Positions 1-6,389 are shown, counted from the first letter of the stretch. The stretch: DNA of 11,261 bases from Myxococcales bacterium (GCA_007120915.1 SKMT01000291.1:1-11261), one strand, 5' to 3'. The notes: generated by a model not told the origin, from the letters alone. Made by a program: numbers and translations.

Positions 1-1277
1 GCGGTGTAGAGGATGTCGGGCACGCTGTTGACGACGTTTCGAAACCGGGCTTCGGAGCGGCGGGCATCTTCCAGAAGTTCGTGGCGGTGCAGAGCAACTC
101 CGATCTGCCGGGCGATGGCCTCCAGAAGCGGCAGTTCCCGGTCTCCAAACTCAGACAGCGGGCGACGGGAGGCGACAATCAGCGCCCCGCGGACCAGCCC
201 GCCGACTTCGATGGGCACGGCGACCAGCCCGACAGCGTCGGCGTCATGGTACAGCTTGATGGTGTGGGCGGAGGTGTCTAACGCTTCGATAATCAGGGGT
301 TGAGCATCTTCGATAACCCGTGCTGCCAGTTGTGGATCGTCGGCGGGCAGCGGGGTGGAGATGTCATCGTCAAACCCCTGGAGCCAGCGGTGCTGAAGCT
401 GGCCCACTTCGTCGTCCAGTACCACGGCACCGCCGAAGTCGGTGTCGGTCAATTCAATGGCAGCGGCGACGGCGTTGTTGCCGACGGCCTCCAGGTCGGT
501 CTCGGTGGCGAGCCGTTCGATGACGGCGCCGAGTCCGTCGAGATGTTGTTCGGCGGTGCGCACGTCGCGCAGATCGAGGTAGTCGCCGACGTAGCCGACG
601 AGCTGGCCATCGTCGTCGTACAGGGGGGCGAGTGTGAGATGAACGGGGACAGTATAGCCGTCGCTGTGGGGGCGCTCCAGTTCACCGGACCACTGTCCGT
701 CGCGGCGGGCATATTCCAGGATCATGGACGCCGGGGTCACCCGCTCATCGCCCGATTCGCGAATCGGAGCCAGGGTTTTGCCGATCAATTGCTGGCGCTT
801 CCTGCCCAGCATCTGAGCCAGGGCCGGATTGCAGTCGACGATGGTGCCGTCCAGGTCGAACAGCGCCACGCCATTGGCCATGGTGTCGATGATCCGACCG
901 ATGTGTGAGTCGCGCTCCTGGACCTGGTGCTGCGTCAGTCCGACACGACGGCGAAACCAGGTGATGGAGAGAGCGAGTACAGCCCCCGAAACCGCCACGA
1001 AGAACAATCCGAGTGCGATATGAATGTTGGTCTCGGGGACGGTACCGATCCACCACTCGACGATGCGATCGGTGAAGATGACGGCGAGCACCCCGGCGAC
1101 GACGTAGGCGCCGGCCAGTACGTAGGCGACCCACCATCGGATAGATTCGACGGTGGCAGTGCGCGTGTCCTCACGGCTCAGTGCAGTAAGACGGCCGGTG
1201 GCCCGGGCATCGTACTCACTATTGTGGCCGCGGTTGCCATTGTCGGTTCCCACCTGGCTGCCAGTTTCGGTTGTCAT
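1..1277 (-). CDS. Membrane PAS-GAF-PAS sensor protein, partial (C-terminus beyond left edge)
   Basis: Reading the minus strand from the ATG at 1277-1275 gives 425 codons with no stop before the window edge, so the 3' end is missing. Residues 1-45 are hydrophilic. Two transmembrane segments follow at about 48-68 and 86-107, joined by a short loop, with no large periplasmic domain. A PAS domain spans about 125-240, with the usual pattern of a hydrophobic core, DLDGTIVDCNPA and a later DYLDLRD end. A GAF domain spans about 250-400 and ends in VALHRHELLEDAR. A second PAS begins at about 408 (EARFRNVVNSVPDILYT). This layout is typical of sensor histidine kinases, but the output domain (HisKA/HATPase, GGDEF or other) is outside the window, so the enzymatic class is unknown. 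The membrane anchor without a periplasmic sensor points to intracellular sensing. No strong Shine-Dalgarno sequence precedes the ATG. Family call is firm; function is inferred. Confidence 0.85.
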   Translation of the reverse strand, partial: MTTETGSQVGTDNGNRGHNSEYDARATGRLTALSREDTRTATVESIRWWVAYVLAGAYVVAGVLAVIFTDRIVEWWIGTVPETNIHIALGLFFVAVSGAVLALSITWFRRRVGLTQHQVQERDSHIGRIIDTMANGVALFDLDGTIVDCNPALAQMLGRKRQQLIGKTLAPIRESGDERVTPASMILEYARRDGQWSGELERPHSDGYTVPVHLTLAPLYDDDGQLVGYVGDYLDLRDVRTAEQHLDGLGAVIERLATETDLEAVGNNAVAAAIELTDTDFGGAVVLDDEVGQLQHRWLQGFDDDISTPLPADDPQLAARVIEDAQPLIIEALDTSAHTIKLYHDADAVGLVAVPIEVGGLVRGALIVASRRPLSEFGDRELPLLEAIARQIGVALHRHELLEDARRSEARFRNVVNSVPDILYT

Positions 1278-1320
1278 TGAGGTGGTGCAGCCGGCTAGTC
1301 ACGTGGTGGAGCCAGCGGTA

Positions 1321-1355
1321 ATTGTAGAGCAAAATTGCTGCTATCTTGATAGCAG
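1321..1355 (-). promoter_or_regulatory. Candidate promoter and operator palindrome upstream of the PAS-GAF sensor
   Basis: On the minus strand TACAAT (1326-1321) is a 5-of-6 match to a sigma70 -10 box and would place a start site near 1314, about 37 nt before the sensor ATG. No good -35 box sits 17 nt further up. Instead there is a perfect 18-bp palindrome, CTGCTATCTTGATAGCAG, at 1338-1355, centred at about -33. A palindrome replacing the -35 region is typical of a regulator binding site. It could also fold as a 7-bp hairpin with a CTTG loop. No specific regulator family can be named from this. Confidence 0.35.
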
Positions 1356-1384
1356 TTTGGCCCGGAAAAACGCAAGGCGCGGGT

Positions 1385-1475
1385 GTTGTGTCTTGAAACG
1401 TGAGTGTTGGGTGTGGGCGATGTAGACATAAGAAAGCCCGGTCTCAGCGAGAGACCGGGCCCGGTAAGACACAAC
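1385..1475. repeat. Short inverted-repeat-bounded element enclosing a hairpin
   Basis: GTTGTGTCTT at 1385-1394 is the exact reverse complement of AAGACACAAC at 1466-1475. Between them lies the 10-bp terminator stem at 1436-1460. No target-site duplication is visible outside the arms. The arm sequence CAAGACACAA also occurs in the sufB-sufC gap at 6317-6326, so this may belong to the same intergenic repeat family rather than being a transposable element. Confidence 0.4.
1431..1460 (-). terminator. Strong intrinsic terminator facing left
   Basis: The arms GCCCGGTCTC (1436-1445) and GAGACCGGGC (1451-1460) are perfectly complementary over 10 bp with a 5-nt loop. On the minus strand the stem is followed by TTTCTTAT. 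On the plus strand it is followed by CCGGTAAG with no T tract. It therefore terminates transcription moving toward lower coordinates. No minus-strand gene lies immediately upstream: the nearest is the kinase ending at 2399, beyond the beta-barrel gene. Confidence 0.7.
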
Positions 1476-1756
1476 TGTCATCCATTCAGCCAACCATGCG
1501 CGGGTGGTCGCCCCACATTTAATACCCAGGTAACAACCAGTGACATACTCTCGGGACGTAAACCGCGACAGTGGTGTAGCGTCATTGGCGGTCAGTTGCA
1601 ACAACGTCGAAGTTGGTCACCGGTTGTACGGGGGTATCACACCGCGAGCAGGGGGGGGCTGGCGATGAATAATCTGGTGGTGCGCTCCGTCGGAGCTGTT
1701 GTGTTTGTGAGTGATGTCAAATCTGAGTGAGGCAATGTCTGTTGCCAGGGAGATGG

Positions 1757-2392
1757 ATGATGAAGAAGTCGTCGGTTGTATTCGCGCTCTGTTGCGTATT
1801 GATGATGTTGGTGCCGCTGAGCGCTGCCGGTGAGCAGGTGGACGACCAACCCGCCGACGCAGAGACGATGGAGGTCGCTGAAGATGAAAGCTCCGGTTAC
1901 ACGATCGACGAGATCGCTTACCAGGCGCGCTCGGGAGTGATTCCACTGTACATGTCGCCGAACTTCTATGGTGTGGCAGGATCAGCGGATAATCTACTGA
2001 TGCTCAATGACGACATTGGGGTGGGGTTTCGTATCGACGCCGGCCTGGCGTACGGAGTAGCCGTGGATGACGAGGATGTCGCGGTGGGACTGCGGGCGTT
2101 CGGCGGGGTGTCGTTGAAAGGGGAGTATCGCTTTGGTTCCGGGGCGGTTCAGCCGATGGTGGGGCTGGGCGCCGGGGTGTACGAATTTCTGGCATTCGGT
2201 ACGCAAGCGGAGGGGGATGATGTGGGAGTACTGGCGGCGGGAGGCACGGCGTTTGGGCTGACGCCGCAGATCGGCGTTGATCTGGGCAACTTTCGGCTTG
2301 CCGGTGTGTCGTACCTGATCTTCGGCGGAGACCACTTCAGCCCGATGTTCGGGCTGGAGTTGTCGGGAGTGGTCCAGCGCCACGAATTCTGA
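1757..2392 (+). CDS. Exported beta-barrel-like outer-membrane protein, function unknown
   Basis: The product is 211 aa. Residues 1-24 form a clear signal peptide: a KK n-region, a hydrophobic core, then PLSAA before GEQ as a likely signal peptidase I site. An acidic low-complexity segment follows (about 25-45). From about 70 onward there are alternating hydrophobic/polar glycine-rich strands such as GVGFRIDAGLAYGVAV and LKGEYRFGSGAVQPMVGLGAGV. The protein ends in phenylalanine (RHEF), as is common for outer-membrane barrels recognised by the BAM complex. I predict a small 8-stranded-type barrel but recognise no named family. Two adjacent ATGs (1757 and 1760) are possible starts. AGGGAG at 1747-1752 fits the second best (7-nt spacing), a difference of one residue. 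It is a single gene, converging with the kinase 6 bp downstream. Its regulation is not visible. Confidence 0.8.
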   Translation: MMKKSSVVFALCCVLMMLVPLSAAGEQVDDQPADAETMEVAEDESSGYTIDEIAYQARSGVIPLYMSPNFYGVAGSADNLLMLNDDIGVGFRIDAGLAYGVAVDDEDVAVGLRAFGGVSLKGEYRFGSGAVQPMVGLGAGVYEFLAFGTQAEGDDVGVLAAGGTAFGLTPQIGVDLGNFRLAGVSYLIFGGDHFSPMFGLELSGVVQRHEF

Positions 2393-2398
2393 TGGTCG

Positions 2399-3673
2399 TC
2401 AGTGCGGCAGTTGATGGGACGACGACGAGGATCGCCGCGAGAAAGCGGCGACATCGTCCTCGCGGGGGCGCGCGGGAAGACAAACGGTAAAGTGGGAGCC
2501 TTCTCCCTCTTTGCTGTCGACCTGGATGTGTCCCCCGTGCATCTCGGCGAAGCGCTTGGCGACGGCGAGTCCGATGCCGATGCCCCGTTTGTTGAACTGG
2601 AATTGTCCCGAGGAGTGGTGCCCGCTGTTGAAGGTGCTGAAGAAGGCGTCGAAGATCTGAGAGACATCTTCATCGGGGATCCCCACCCCGCAGTCACGCA
2701 CGGTGATCACCAACTGTTCGCCGTCGTCGTCGTGGCCGATGTCCAGCTCGATGGTCTGGTCGTCGTAGGAGAACTTGATGGCGTTCATCAGCAGATTTAA
2801 GCAGAGGTCGGTCAGCTTGTCCTCGTCGGCGAGAACCCGTTCGGTCTCGGGGCTGATTGACACCTCCAGTGTCTGGTTGCGCTTCTGGAGGAAGGGGTCG
2901 AGCTGTTCGCGCAGCGAATCGACGAACTTGTCGATGTCCAACCAGGTCAGCTCCAGGGTGGTCGAGGAGGTCTCTTCGTCGAGCATCTTGAAGATGCGTT
3001 TGGAGATGTTCTTGAGGCGCATCGCCGAGGAGTCGACCCCGGCGAGGGCCTTCTTGCCGACGGAGGAGAGTTCTTCGCCCATCTCCTTACGAAGCAGGTA
3101 GGTGTAGCCGAAAATGATAGCGATGGGAGTGTTCAATTCGTGGCTGACCACTTCCATAAAGACATCTTTGACGCGGTCGACCAGCTTTAACTCCTCGTTG
3201 GCCGCCGACAACAGAGCATTCTGCTGTTCGAGCTGTTCGTTCGCTTCCTGGAGGCGTTCGAGCAGTTCGTCGCGTTCGCGCTTGGAGCGGTAGTATTCGA
3301 AGGCCTGAGACACGAACAGCCTCAGCTCCACCGGTTTCCAGGGCTTGGAAATATAGCGGTAGACGTGCCCCTCGTTGATGGCGTCGATGACGTCGTTGAT
3401 GTTGGAGTAGCCAGTAAACAGCACCCGGACAATGTGGGGGTGGGTGGTGCGCAACTCGGAGAGAAATTCGATGCCCGACATCTCGGGCATGCGCTGGTCG
3501 GTCATGACCACTTCGACGTTGTGTTCGTCGATTAACTCTCGGGCGCGGGCGACGGTCTGAGCGGTCAGTACGTGATATTCGCGCCGAAACAGCCGGGCGA
3601 TGGCATCGAGAATGTCCGGCTCATCGTCGATTACAAGGAAGGTCCCCTTGGCGTGATCCTGACTCTGACTCAT
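2399..3673 (-). CDS. Response regulator-histidine kinase hybrid (REC - coiled coil - HisKA - HATPase_c)
   Basis: The product is a 424-aa soluble protein. An N-terminal receiver domain (about 11-125) has the acidic pair D16/D17, phosphoacceptor D59 (in TDQRMPEMSG), T87 and K110 (SKPW). A coiled coil (about 130-165, rich in E, Q and L) leads to a dimerisation/phosphotransfer domain with the H-box HELNTP (H178). The ATPase domain has the N-box (N293, N297), the G1 box DCGVGIP (327-333), an F-box (IFDAFF) and the G2 box RGIGIGLA (363-370). The tail is serine-rich. All catalytic residues are present, so this is an active-looking kinase whose activity is probably set by phosphorylation of its own receiver domain by another kinase. 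It has no membrane span and no DNA-binding output. The ATG start has only a weak Shine-Dalgarno. The PAS-GAF sensor nearby could be a partner, but this is speculation. Confidence 0.92.
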   Translation of the reverse strand: MSQSQDHAKGTFLVIDDEPDILDAIARLFRREYHVLTAQTVARARELIDEHNVEVVMTDQRMPEMSGIEFLSELRTTHPHIVRVLFTGYSNINDVIDAINEGHVYRYISKPWKPVELRLFVSQAFEYYRSKRERDELLERLQEANEQLEQQNALLSAANEELKLVDRVKDVFMEVVSHELNTPIAIIFGYTYLLRKEMGEELSSVGKKALAGVDSSAMRLKNISKRIFKMLDEETSSTTLELTWLDIDKFVDSLREQLDPFLQKRNQTLEVSISPETERVLADEDKLTDLCLNLLMNAIKFSYDDQTIELDIGHDDDGEQLVITVRDCGVGIPDEDVSQIFDAFFSTFNSGHHSSGQFQFNKRGIGIGLAVAKRFAEMHGGHIQVDSKEGEGSHFTVCLPARPREDDVAAFSRRSSSSSHQLPH

Positions 3674-3940
3674 AGAGTACTACGACGCAAAAGAATATGC
3701 CCGACTGACTACGATGGTGCGACCGCAGCCTGGCAATAGGCGGATTTGCGGCACCAGACGATCTAATTCAAATGCGCAACACTGCACGGACTGTAACAGA
3801 AGTGGAGGCGTTCAAGAAGCGGTTCGTTCGTTTCATAACAAAACCGAGAGGAGATGGTAACTATTTCCATTGGCAAGGTTCCCGGTGATTTAGGGTGTGA
3901 CCCACCTGATGGTTGTGCAACTTAACGTGGTCGGTGCCTG

Positions 3941-4094
3941 CCCTGGCCCTTGTCCGGTCCCTCGCCCCGGCCCAATGTTGCTGTGCGTTGGCAAGAGAGG
4001 CTCGGGCGAAAGCGTATTGCTGAGAGAGTAACAAGCCCCGGAAAAATCAACGGCGAAGGCCGGGCCCGGGCGAAGGCCAGGACCTGGGCCAGGG
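3941..4094. repeat. GC-rich imperfect inverted repeat with internal direct repeat
   Basis: CCCTGGCCC at 3941-3949 is the exact reverse complement of GGGCCAGGG at 4086-4094. The similarity continues imperfectly inward: the left arm runs to about 3973 (GGTCC, then CTCGCCCCGGCCC), and the reverse complement of 4051-4094 has a similar order of GGTCC, TTCGCCC and GGCCC words. Within the right arm GCGAAGGCC occurs twice (4053-4061 and 4070-4078, period 17). There is no transposase and no target-site duplication. It may be a REP-like or non-autonomous intergenic element. Confidence 0.45.
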
Positions 4095-4198
4095 AATCGC
4101 TACAGACGGGAACCGATCATACCCAATGACTTACGACGGTTGATAAGGCGGAGGGAAAGGAATTATCAAGGGCAGCAGGAAATAACGCACTGTTTAGT

Positions 4199-4280
4199 GT
4201 GTTTTATGAACACAAATCCGCACTGCGAGGTATGTATTAGGCCAGATGCGCCTTGAAAGTGCACAAAACGGTGTGTTAGT
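4199..4280 (+). promoter_or_regulatory. Candidate operator/promoter region of the rrf2-suf operon
   Basis: GTGTT (4199-4203) and AACAC (4209-4213) form a 15-bp palindrome with a 5-nt centre. Just before it, CACT and AGTG flank GTTT at 4188-4199. A further CACA/TGTG pair (4262-4265 and 4272-4275) lies between a possible -35 box (TTGAAA, 4253-4258) and a poor -10-like GTTAGT (4275-4280). Rrf2 proteins commonly regulate their own operon from such sites, but none of these matches the IscR type 1 or type 2 consensus as I know them. Low confidence. Confidence 0.25.
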
Positions 4281-4325
4281 CCCCCGTCTCCAATTGCGTC
4301 GGGATTGCTCCCGAAGGATCTAACC

Positions 4326-4814
4326 ATGAAGATCACAGCACTCGAAGAGTACGGGCTGCGCTGTCTGTTGCGCGTTGCCGAACAGGACGACGACGAGGCT
4401 CTGTCGGCCGCCGATATCGCCGAGCAGGAAGGGCTGTCGCTGTCGTACACTCAAAAGATCATGCGCGTGTTGTCGAAGGGAGAGCTGGTGGAGTCGCGCC
4501 GCGGTGTGCGCGGTGGATACACCCTGGCCGACGAGCCCGCCCAGATCACTGTCGGTGATGCGATTCGGGTGCTCGGTGGAATCTTCGAGGTCGAAGACAT
4601 CTGCGAGCGGCACACCGGAGAATTCGATCAGTGCGCCAACCGTTGCAACTGTGCGATTCGGCCCGTATGGGCCCACATATCCCGGTTTGTCGTAGAGACA
4701 CTCGACGGGATCGATATGCAGATGCTGATGGATGACCAGAAATCGGTGGCGCAGCACCTGCAAGAACAGATACCCGGGCCGGCCAGGCAAGCCCCTCCGT
4801 CCCGATCACATTGA
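4326..4814 (+). CDS. Rrf2-family (IscR-like) transcriptional regulator of the suf operon
   Basis: The product is 162 aa, starting at the ATG at 4326, which is preceded by GAAGGA (4313-4318) at 7-nt spacing. The N-terminal winged helix-turn-helix has the Rrf2 hallmarks: MKIT..EEYGLRCLL, a recognition helix around SLSYTQKIMRVLSKGEL (38-54) and the wing SRRGVRGGYTLA (58-68). The effector region has C93, C103, C107 and C109 followed by W115. By spacing from the tryptophan, C103 and C109 align with E. coli IscR C98 and C104, and C93 is the likely counterpart of C92. The IscR histidine ligand position is Arg112, and C107 is extra. An Fe-S cluster is therefore likely, but its ligation may differ. 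Being first in the suf locus, 58 bp before sufB, it probably controls the operon and itself. The name iscR or sufR cannot be assigned safely. The last 15 residues are unstructured. Confidence 0.92.
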   Translation: MKITALEEYGLRCLLRVAEQDDDEALSAADIAEQEGLSLSYTQKIMRVLSKGELVESRRGVRGGYTLADEPAQITVGDAIRVLGGIFEVEDICERHTGEFDQCANRCNCAIRPVWAHISRFVVETLDGIDMQMLMDDQKSVAQHLQEQIPGPARQAPPSRSH

Positions 4815-4831
4815 GATGAGACACGTACGCC

Positions 4832-4849
4832 CGACAGGGTTGTCGTTTT
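4832..4849 (+). terminator. Weak hairpin with T tract in rrf2-sufB gap (possible attenuator)
   Basis: CGACA (4832-4836) and TGTCG (4841-4845) form a 5-bp stem with loop GGGT, followed directly by TTTT (4846-4849). The stem is short for full termination but could partly reduce transcription into sufB. An alternative pairing of GTTG (4839-4842) with CAAC (4852-4855) would compete with it. Functional role is speculative. Confidence 0.3.
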
Positions 4850-4872
4850 AGCAACAATTGCGAGGTACAGCG

Positions 4873-6309
4873 ATGAGCAGCAACATCGAAAGTTATCTGG
4901 ACCAGCCCTACGAGGCCGGATTCCACTCCGACGTGGAGATGGAAAAGCTTGAGCCGGGGTTGGATGAAGACAAGATTCGCCAGATTTCGGCGAAGAAGGA
5001 TGAACCAGACTGGCTGCTTGAGTTCCGGCTGAAAGCCTACGAGCACTGGAAGACGATGGAGGAGCCGGACTGGGCGAATGTGGAGTACGACAAGCCGAAT
5101 TTCGACGAGATCACGTACTACTCCGCGCCGAAGAACCAGCCCAAGAAGGATAGCCTCGACGAGGTGGACCCGGCGATTCTGGAGACCTACGAGAAGCTGG
5201 GGATCCCGCTGCACGAGCAGAAGATGCTGCAGAACGTGGCGGTCGACGCGGTGTTCGATTCGGTGTCGGTGGCCACCACCTTCAAGAAGAAGCTCAAAGA
5301 AGCGGGGGTGATCTTCTGCTCGATCAGCGAGGCTGTCGAGGAGTATCCGGAGCTGGTCAAGAAGTACCTGGGCACGGTGGTGCCGTACACGGACAACTTC
5401 TATGCGACGCTAAACTCGGCGGTGTTTTCCGACGGCTCGTTTGTATACGTGCCGGAGGGAGTGACCTGCCCGATGGAGCTGTCGACGTACTTCCGGATCA
5501 ACGACCAGCACACCGGTCAGTTCGAGCGCACGCTGATCATCTGCGAGGATGATGCCTACGTCAGTTATCTCGAAGGCTGCACGGCGCCGCAGTTCGACAC
5601 CAACCAGCTTCACGCAGCGGTGGTGGAACTGGTGGCGCTGGAAAATGCGGAGATCAAGTACTCGACGGTGCAGAACTGGTACGCCGGCGACGAAGAGGGC
5701 ACAGGCGGGATCTACAACTTCGTGACCAAACGCGGGGTGTGTGAGGGAGACAACTCCAAGATCTCCTGGACCCAGGTGGAGACGGGCTCGGCGATCACCT
5801 GGAAGTATCCGTCCTGCGTACTGAAGGGCGACAACTCCATCGGCGAGTTCTACTCGGTGGCGTTGACGAACAACCATCAGCAGGCGGACACGGGCACCAA
5901 GATGGTGCACATCGGCAAAAACACCAAAAGCACCATCATCTCCAAGGGAATCTCCGCAGGAGTGTCGCAGAACAGCTATCGGGGCCTGGTGAAGATGGCG
6001 CCGTCGGCCGAAGGAGCGCGCAACTACTCGGAGTGTGACTCGATGTTGATCGGGGATCGCTGCGGTGCGCACACCTTTCCGTACATCGACGTGCGCAACC
6101 CGACGGCCCAGGTCGAACACGAGGCGTCGACGTCGCGTATCGGTGAAGAGCAACTGTTTTACTTCCTGCAGCGCGGCATCGACGAGGAAGACGCCATCTC
6201 GATGATCATCAGCGGATTCTGCAAGGATATCTTCCACGAGCTTCCGATGGAGTTTGCCGTGGAAGCGCGCAAGCTGCTGGGAATTAAGCTCGAAGGTTCG
6301 GTCGGCTAA
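4873..6309 (+). CDS. sufB: Fe-S cluster assembly scaffold protein SufB
   Basis: The product is 478 aa, close to the usual SufB length of about 470-495. It is the main scaffold subunit of the cytosolic SufBC2D complex, on which the nascent Fe-S cluster is built. The beta-helical core is recognisable from LSTYFRIN (203-210) through SYLEGCTAP (231-239). The C-terminal block contains NYSECDSMLIGDRCGAHTFPYI: counted back from the shared C-terminus, C388 aligns with E. coli SufB Cys405 and H416 (VEHEAS) with His433, residues implicated in cluster assembly. The ending EGSVG is also typical. The ATG at 4873 has GAGG at 4862-4865, 7 nt upstream, and begins a conventional N-terminus. The 80-bp gap before sufC is unusually long for this operon and is repeat-filled. 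Confidence 0.98.
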   Translation: MSSNIESYLDQPYEAGFHSDVEMEKLEPGLDEDKIRQISAKKDEPDWLLEFRLKAYEHWKTMEEPDWANVEYDKPNFDEITYYSAPKNQPKKDSLDEVDPAILETYEKLGIPLHEQKMLQNVAVDAVFDSVSVATTFKKKLKEAGVIFCSISEAVEEYPELVKKYLGTVVPYTDNFYATLNSAVFSDGSFVYVPEGVTCPMELSTYFRINDQHTGQFERTLIICEDDAYVSYLEGCTAPQFDTNQLHAAVVELVALENAEIKYSTVQNWYAGDEEGTGGIYNFVTKRGVCEGDNSKISWTQVETGSAITWKYPSCVLKGDNSIGEFYSVALTNNHQQADTGTKMVHIGKNTKSTIISKGISAGVSQNSYRGLVKMAPSAEGARNYSECDSMLIGDRCGAHTFPYIDVRNPTAQVEHEASTSRIGEEQLFYFLQRGIDEEDAISMIISGFCKDIFHELPMEFAVEARKLLGIKLEGSVG

Positions 6310-6389
6310 ATGGCCCCAAGACACAAGACAACAGCGGCCTGGCAGGCCGCGCTCCCAAGACCCAAGACTCAAGACACAGGACTGACGCA
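6310..6389. repeat. CAAGAC-repeat linker with GC hairpin between sufB and sufC
   Basis: The 80-bp gap consists largely of the hexamer CAAGAC (five copies, two left and three right of the centre) around a perfect hairpin: GCGGCCT (6334-6340), loop GGC, AGGCCGC (6344-6350). CAAGACAC occurs at both ends (6317-6324 and 6370-6377). There is no T tract after the stem, so it is not a classical terminator. It may stabilise or cleave the mRNA or may just be a repeat insertion. Confidence 0.6.

Larger units (their letters stand above)
1278..1756. other. Gene-poor gap between divergent sensor and beta-barrel genes
   Basis: About 480 bp separate the divergently transcribed sensor (minus) and exported protein (plus). 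I see no convincing protein gene. The gap contains an 18-bp palindrome (1338-1355) beside a possible minus-strand promoter, a 10-bp inverted repeat pair (1385-1394 and 1466-1475) enclosing a minus-facing terminator (1436-1460), and a run of eight G at 1651-1658. The stretch from about 1476 to 1650 holds no recognisable RNA family: I looked for tmRNA, RNase P, SRP and tRNA signatures and found none. Confidence 0.6.
3674..4325. other. 650-bp intergenic region between divergent kinase and suf locus
   Basis: I see no credible protein or RNA gene here. The region should contain the promoters of the kinase (left end, minus) and the rrf2-suf operon (right end, plus). It also holds GC-rich repeats at 3941-4094 and small palindromes at 4199-4213 and 4262-4275. 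The one open frame with a ribosome-binding-like sequence (3854-3925, 23 codons) is too short and too poorly spaced to call. Confidence 0.6.

Noticed and set aside
300..908. Long plus-strand open frame opposite the sensor gene
   Set aside because: The minus-strand frame encodes a clear PAS-GAF protein over the same DNA; the plus frame is a GC-rich shadow.
1341..1604. 87-codon minus-strand open frame across the terminator
   Set aside because: It reads through a strong intrinsic terminator hairpin, has no ribosome site and no family-like sequence; the arginine/serine-rich composition looks like chance.
1476..1750. Possible structured ncRNA upstream of the minus-facing terminator
   Set aside because: No signatures of tmRNA, RNase P, SRP RNA or tRNA, and no convincing minus-strand promoter (a TTGACA at 1721-1716 has no matching -10). 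Kept only as an alternative explanation in the findings.
3854..3925. 23-codon open frame with AGAGGAG directly before the ATG
   Set aside because: The ribosome-like sequence touches the start codon (no spacing), the frame is very short, and the peptide has no recognisable feature.
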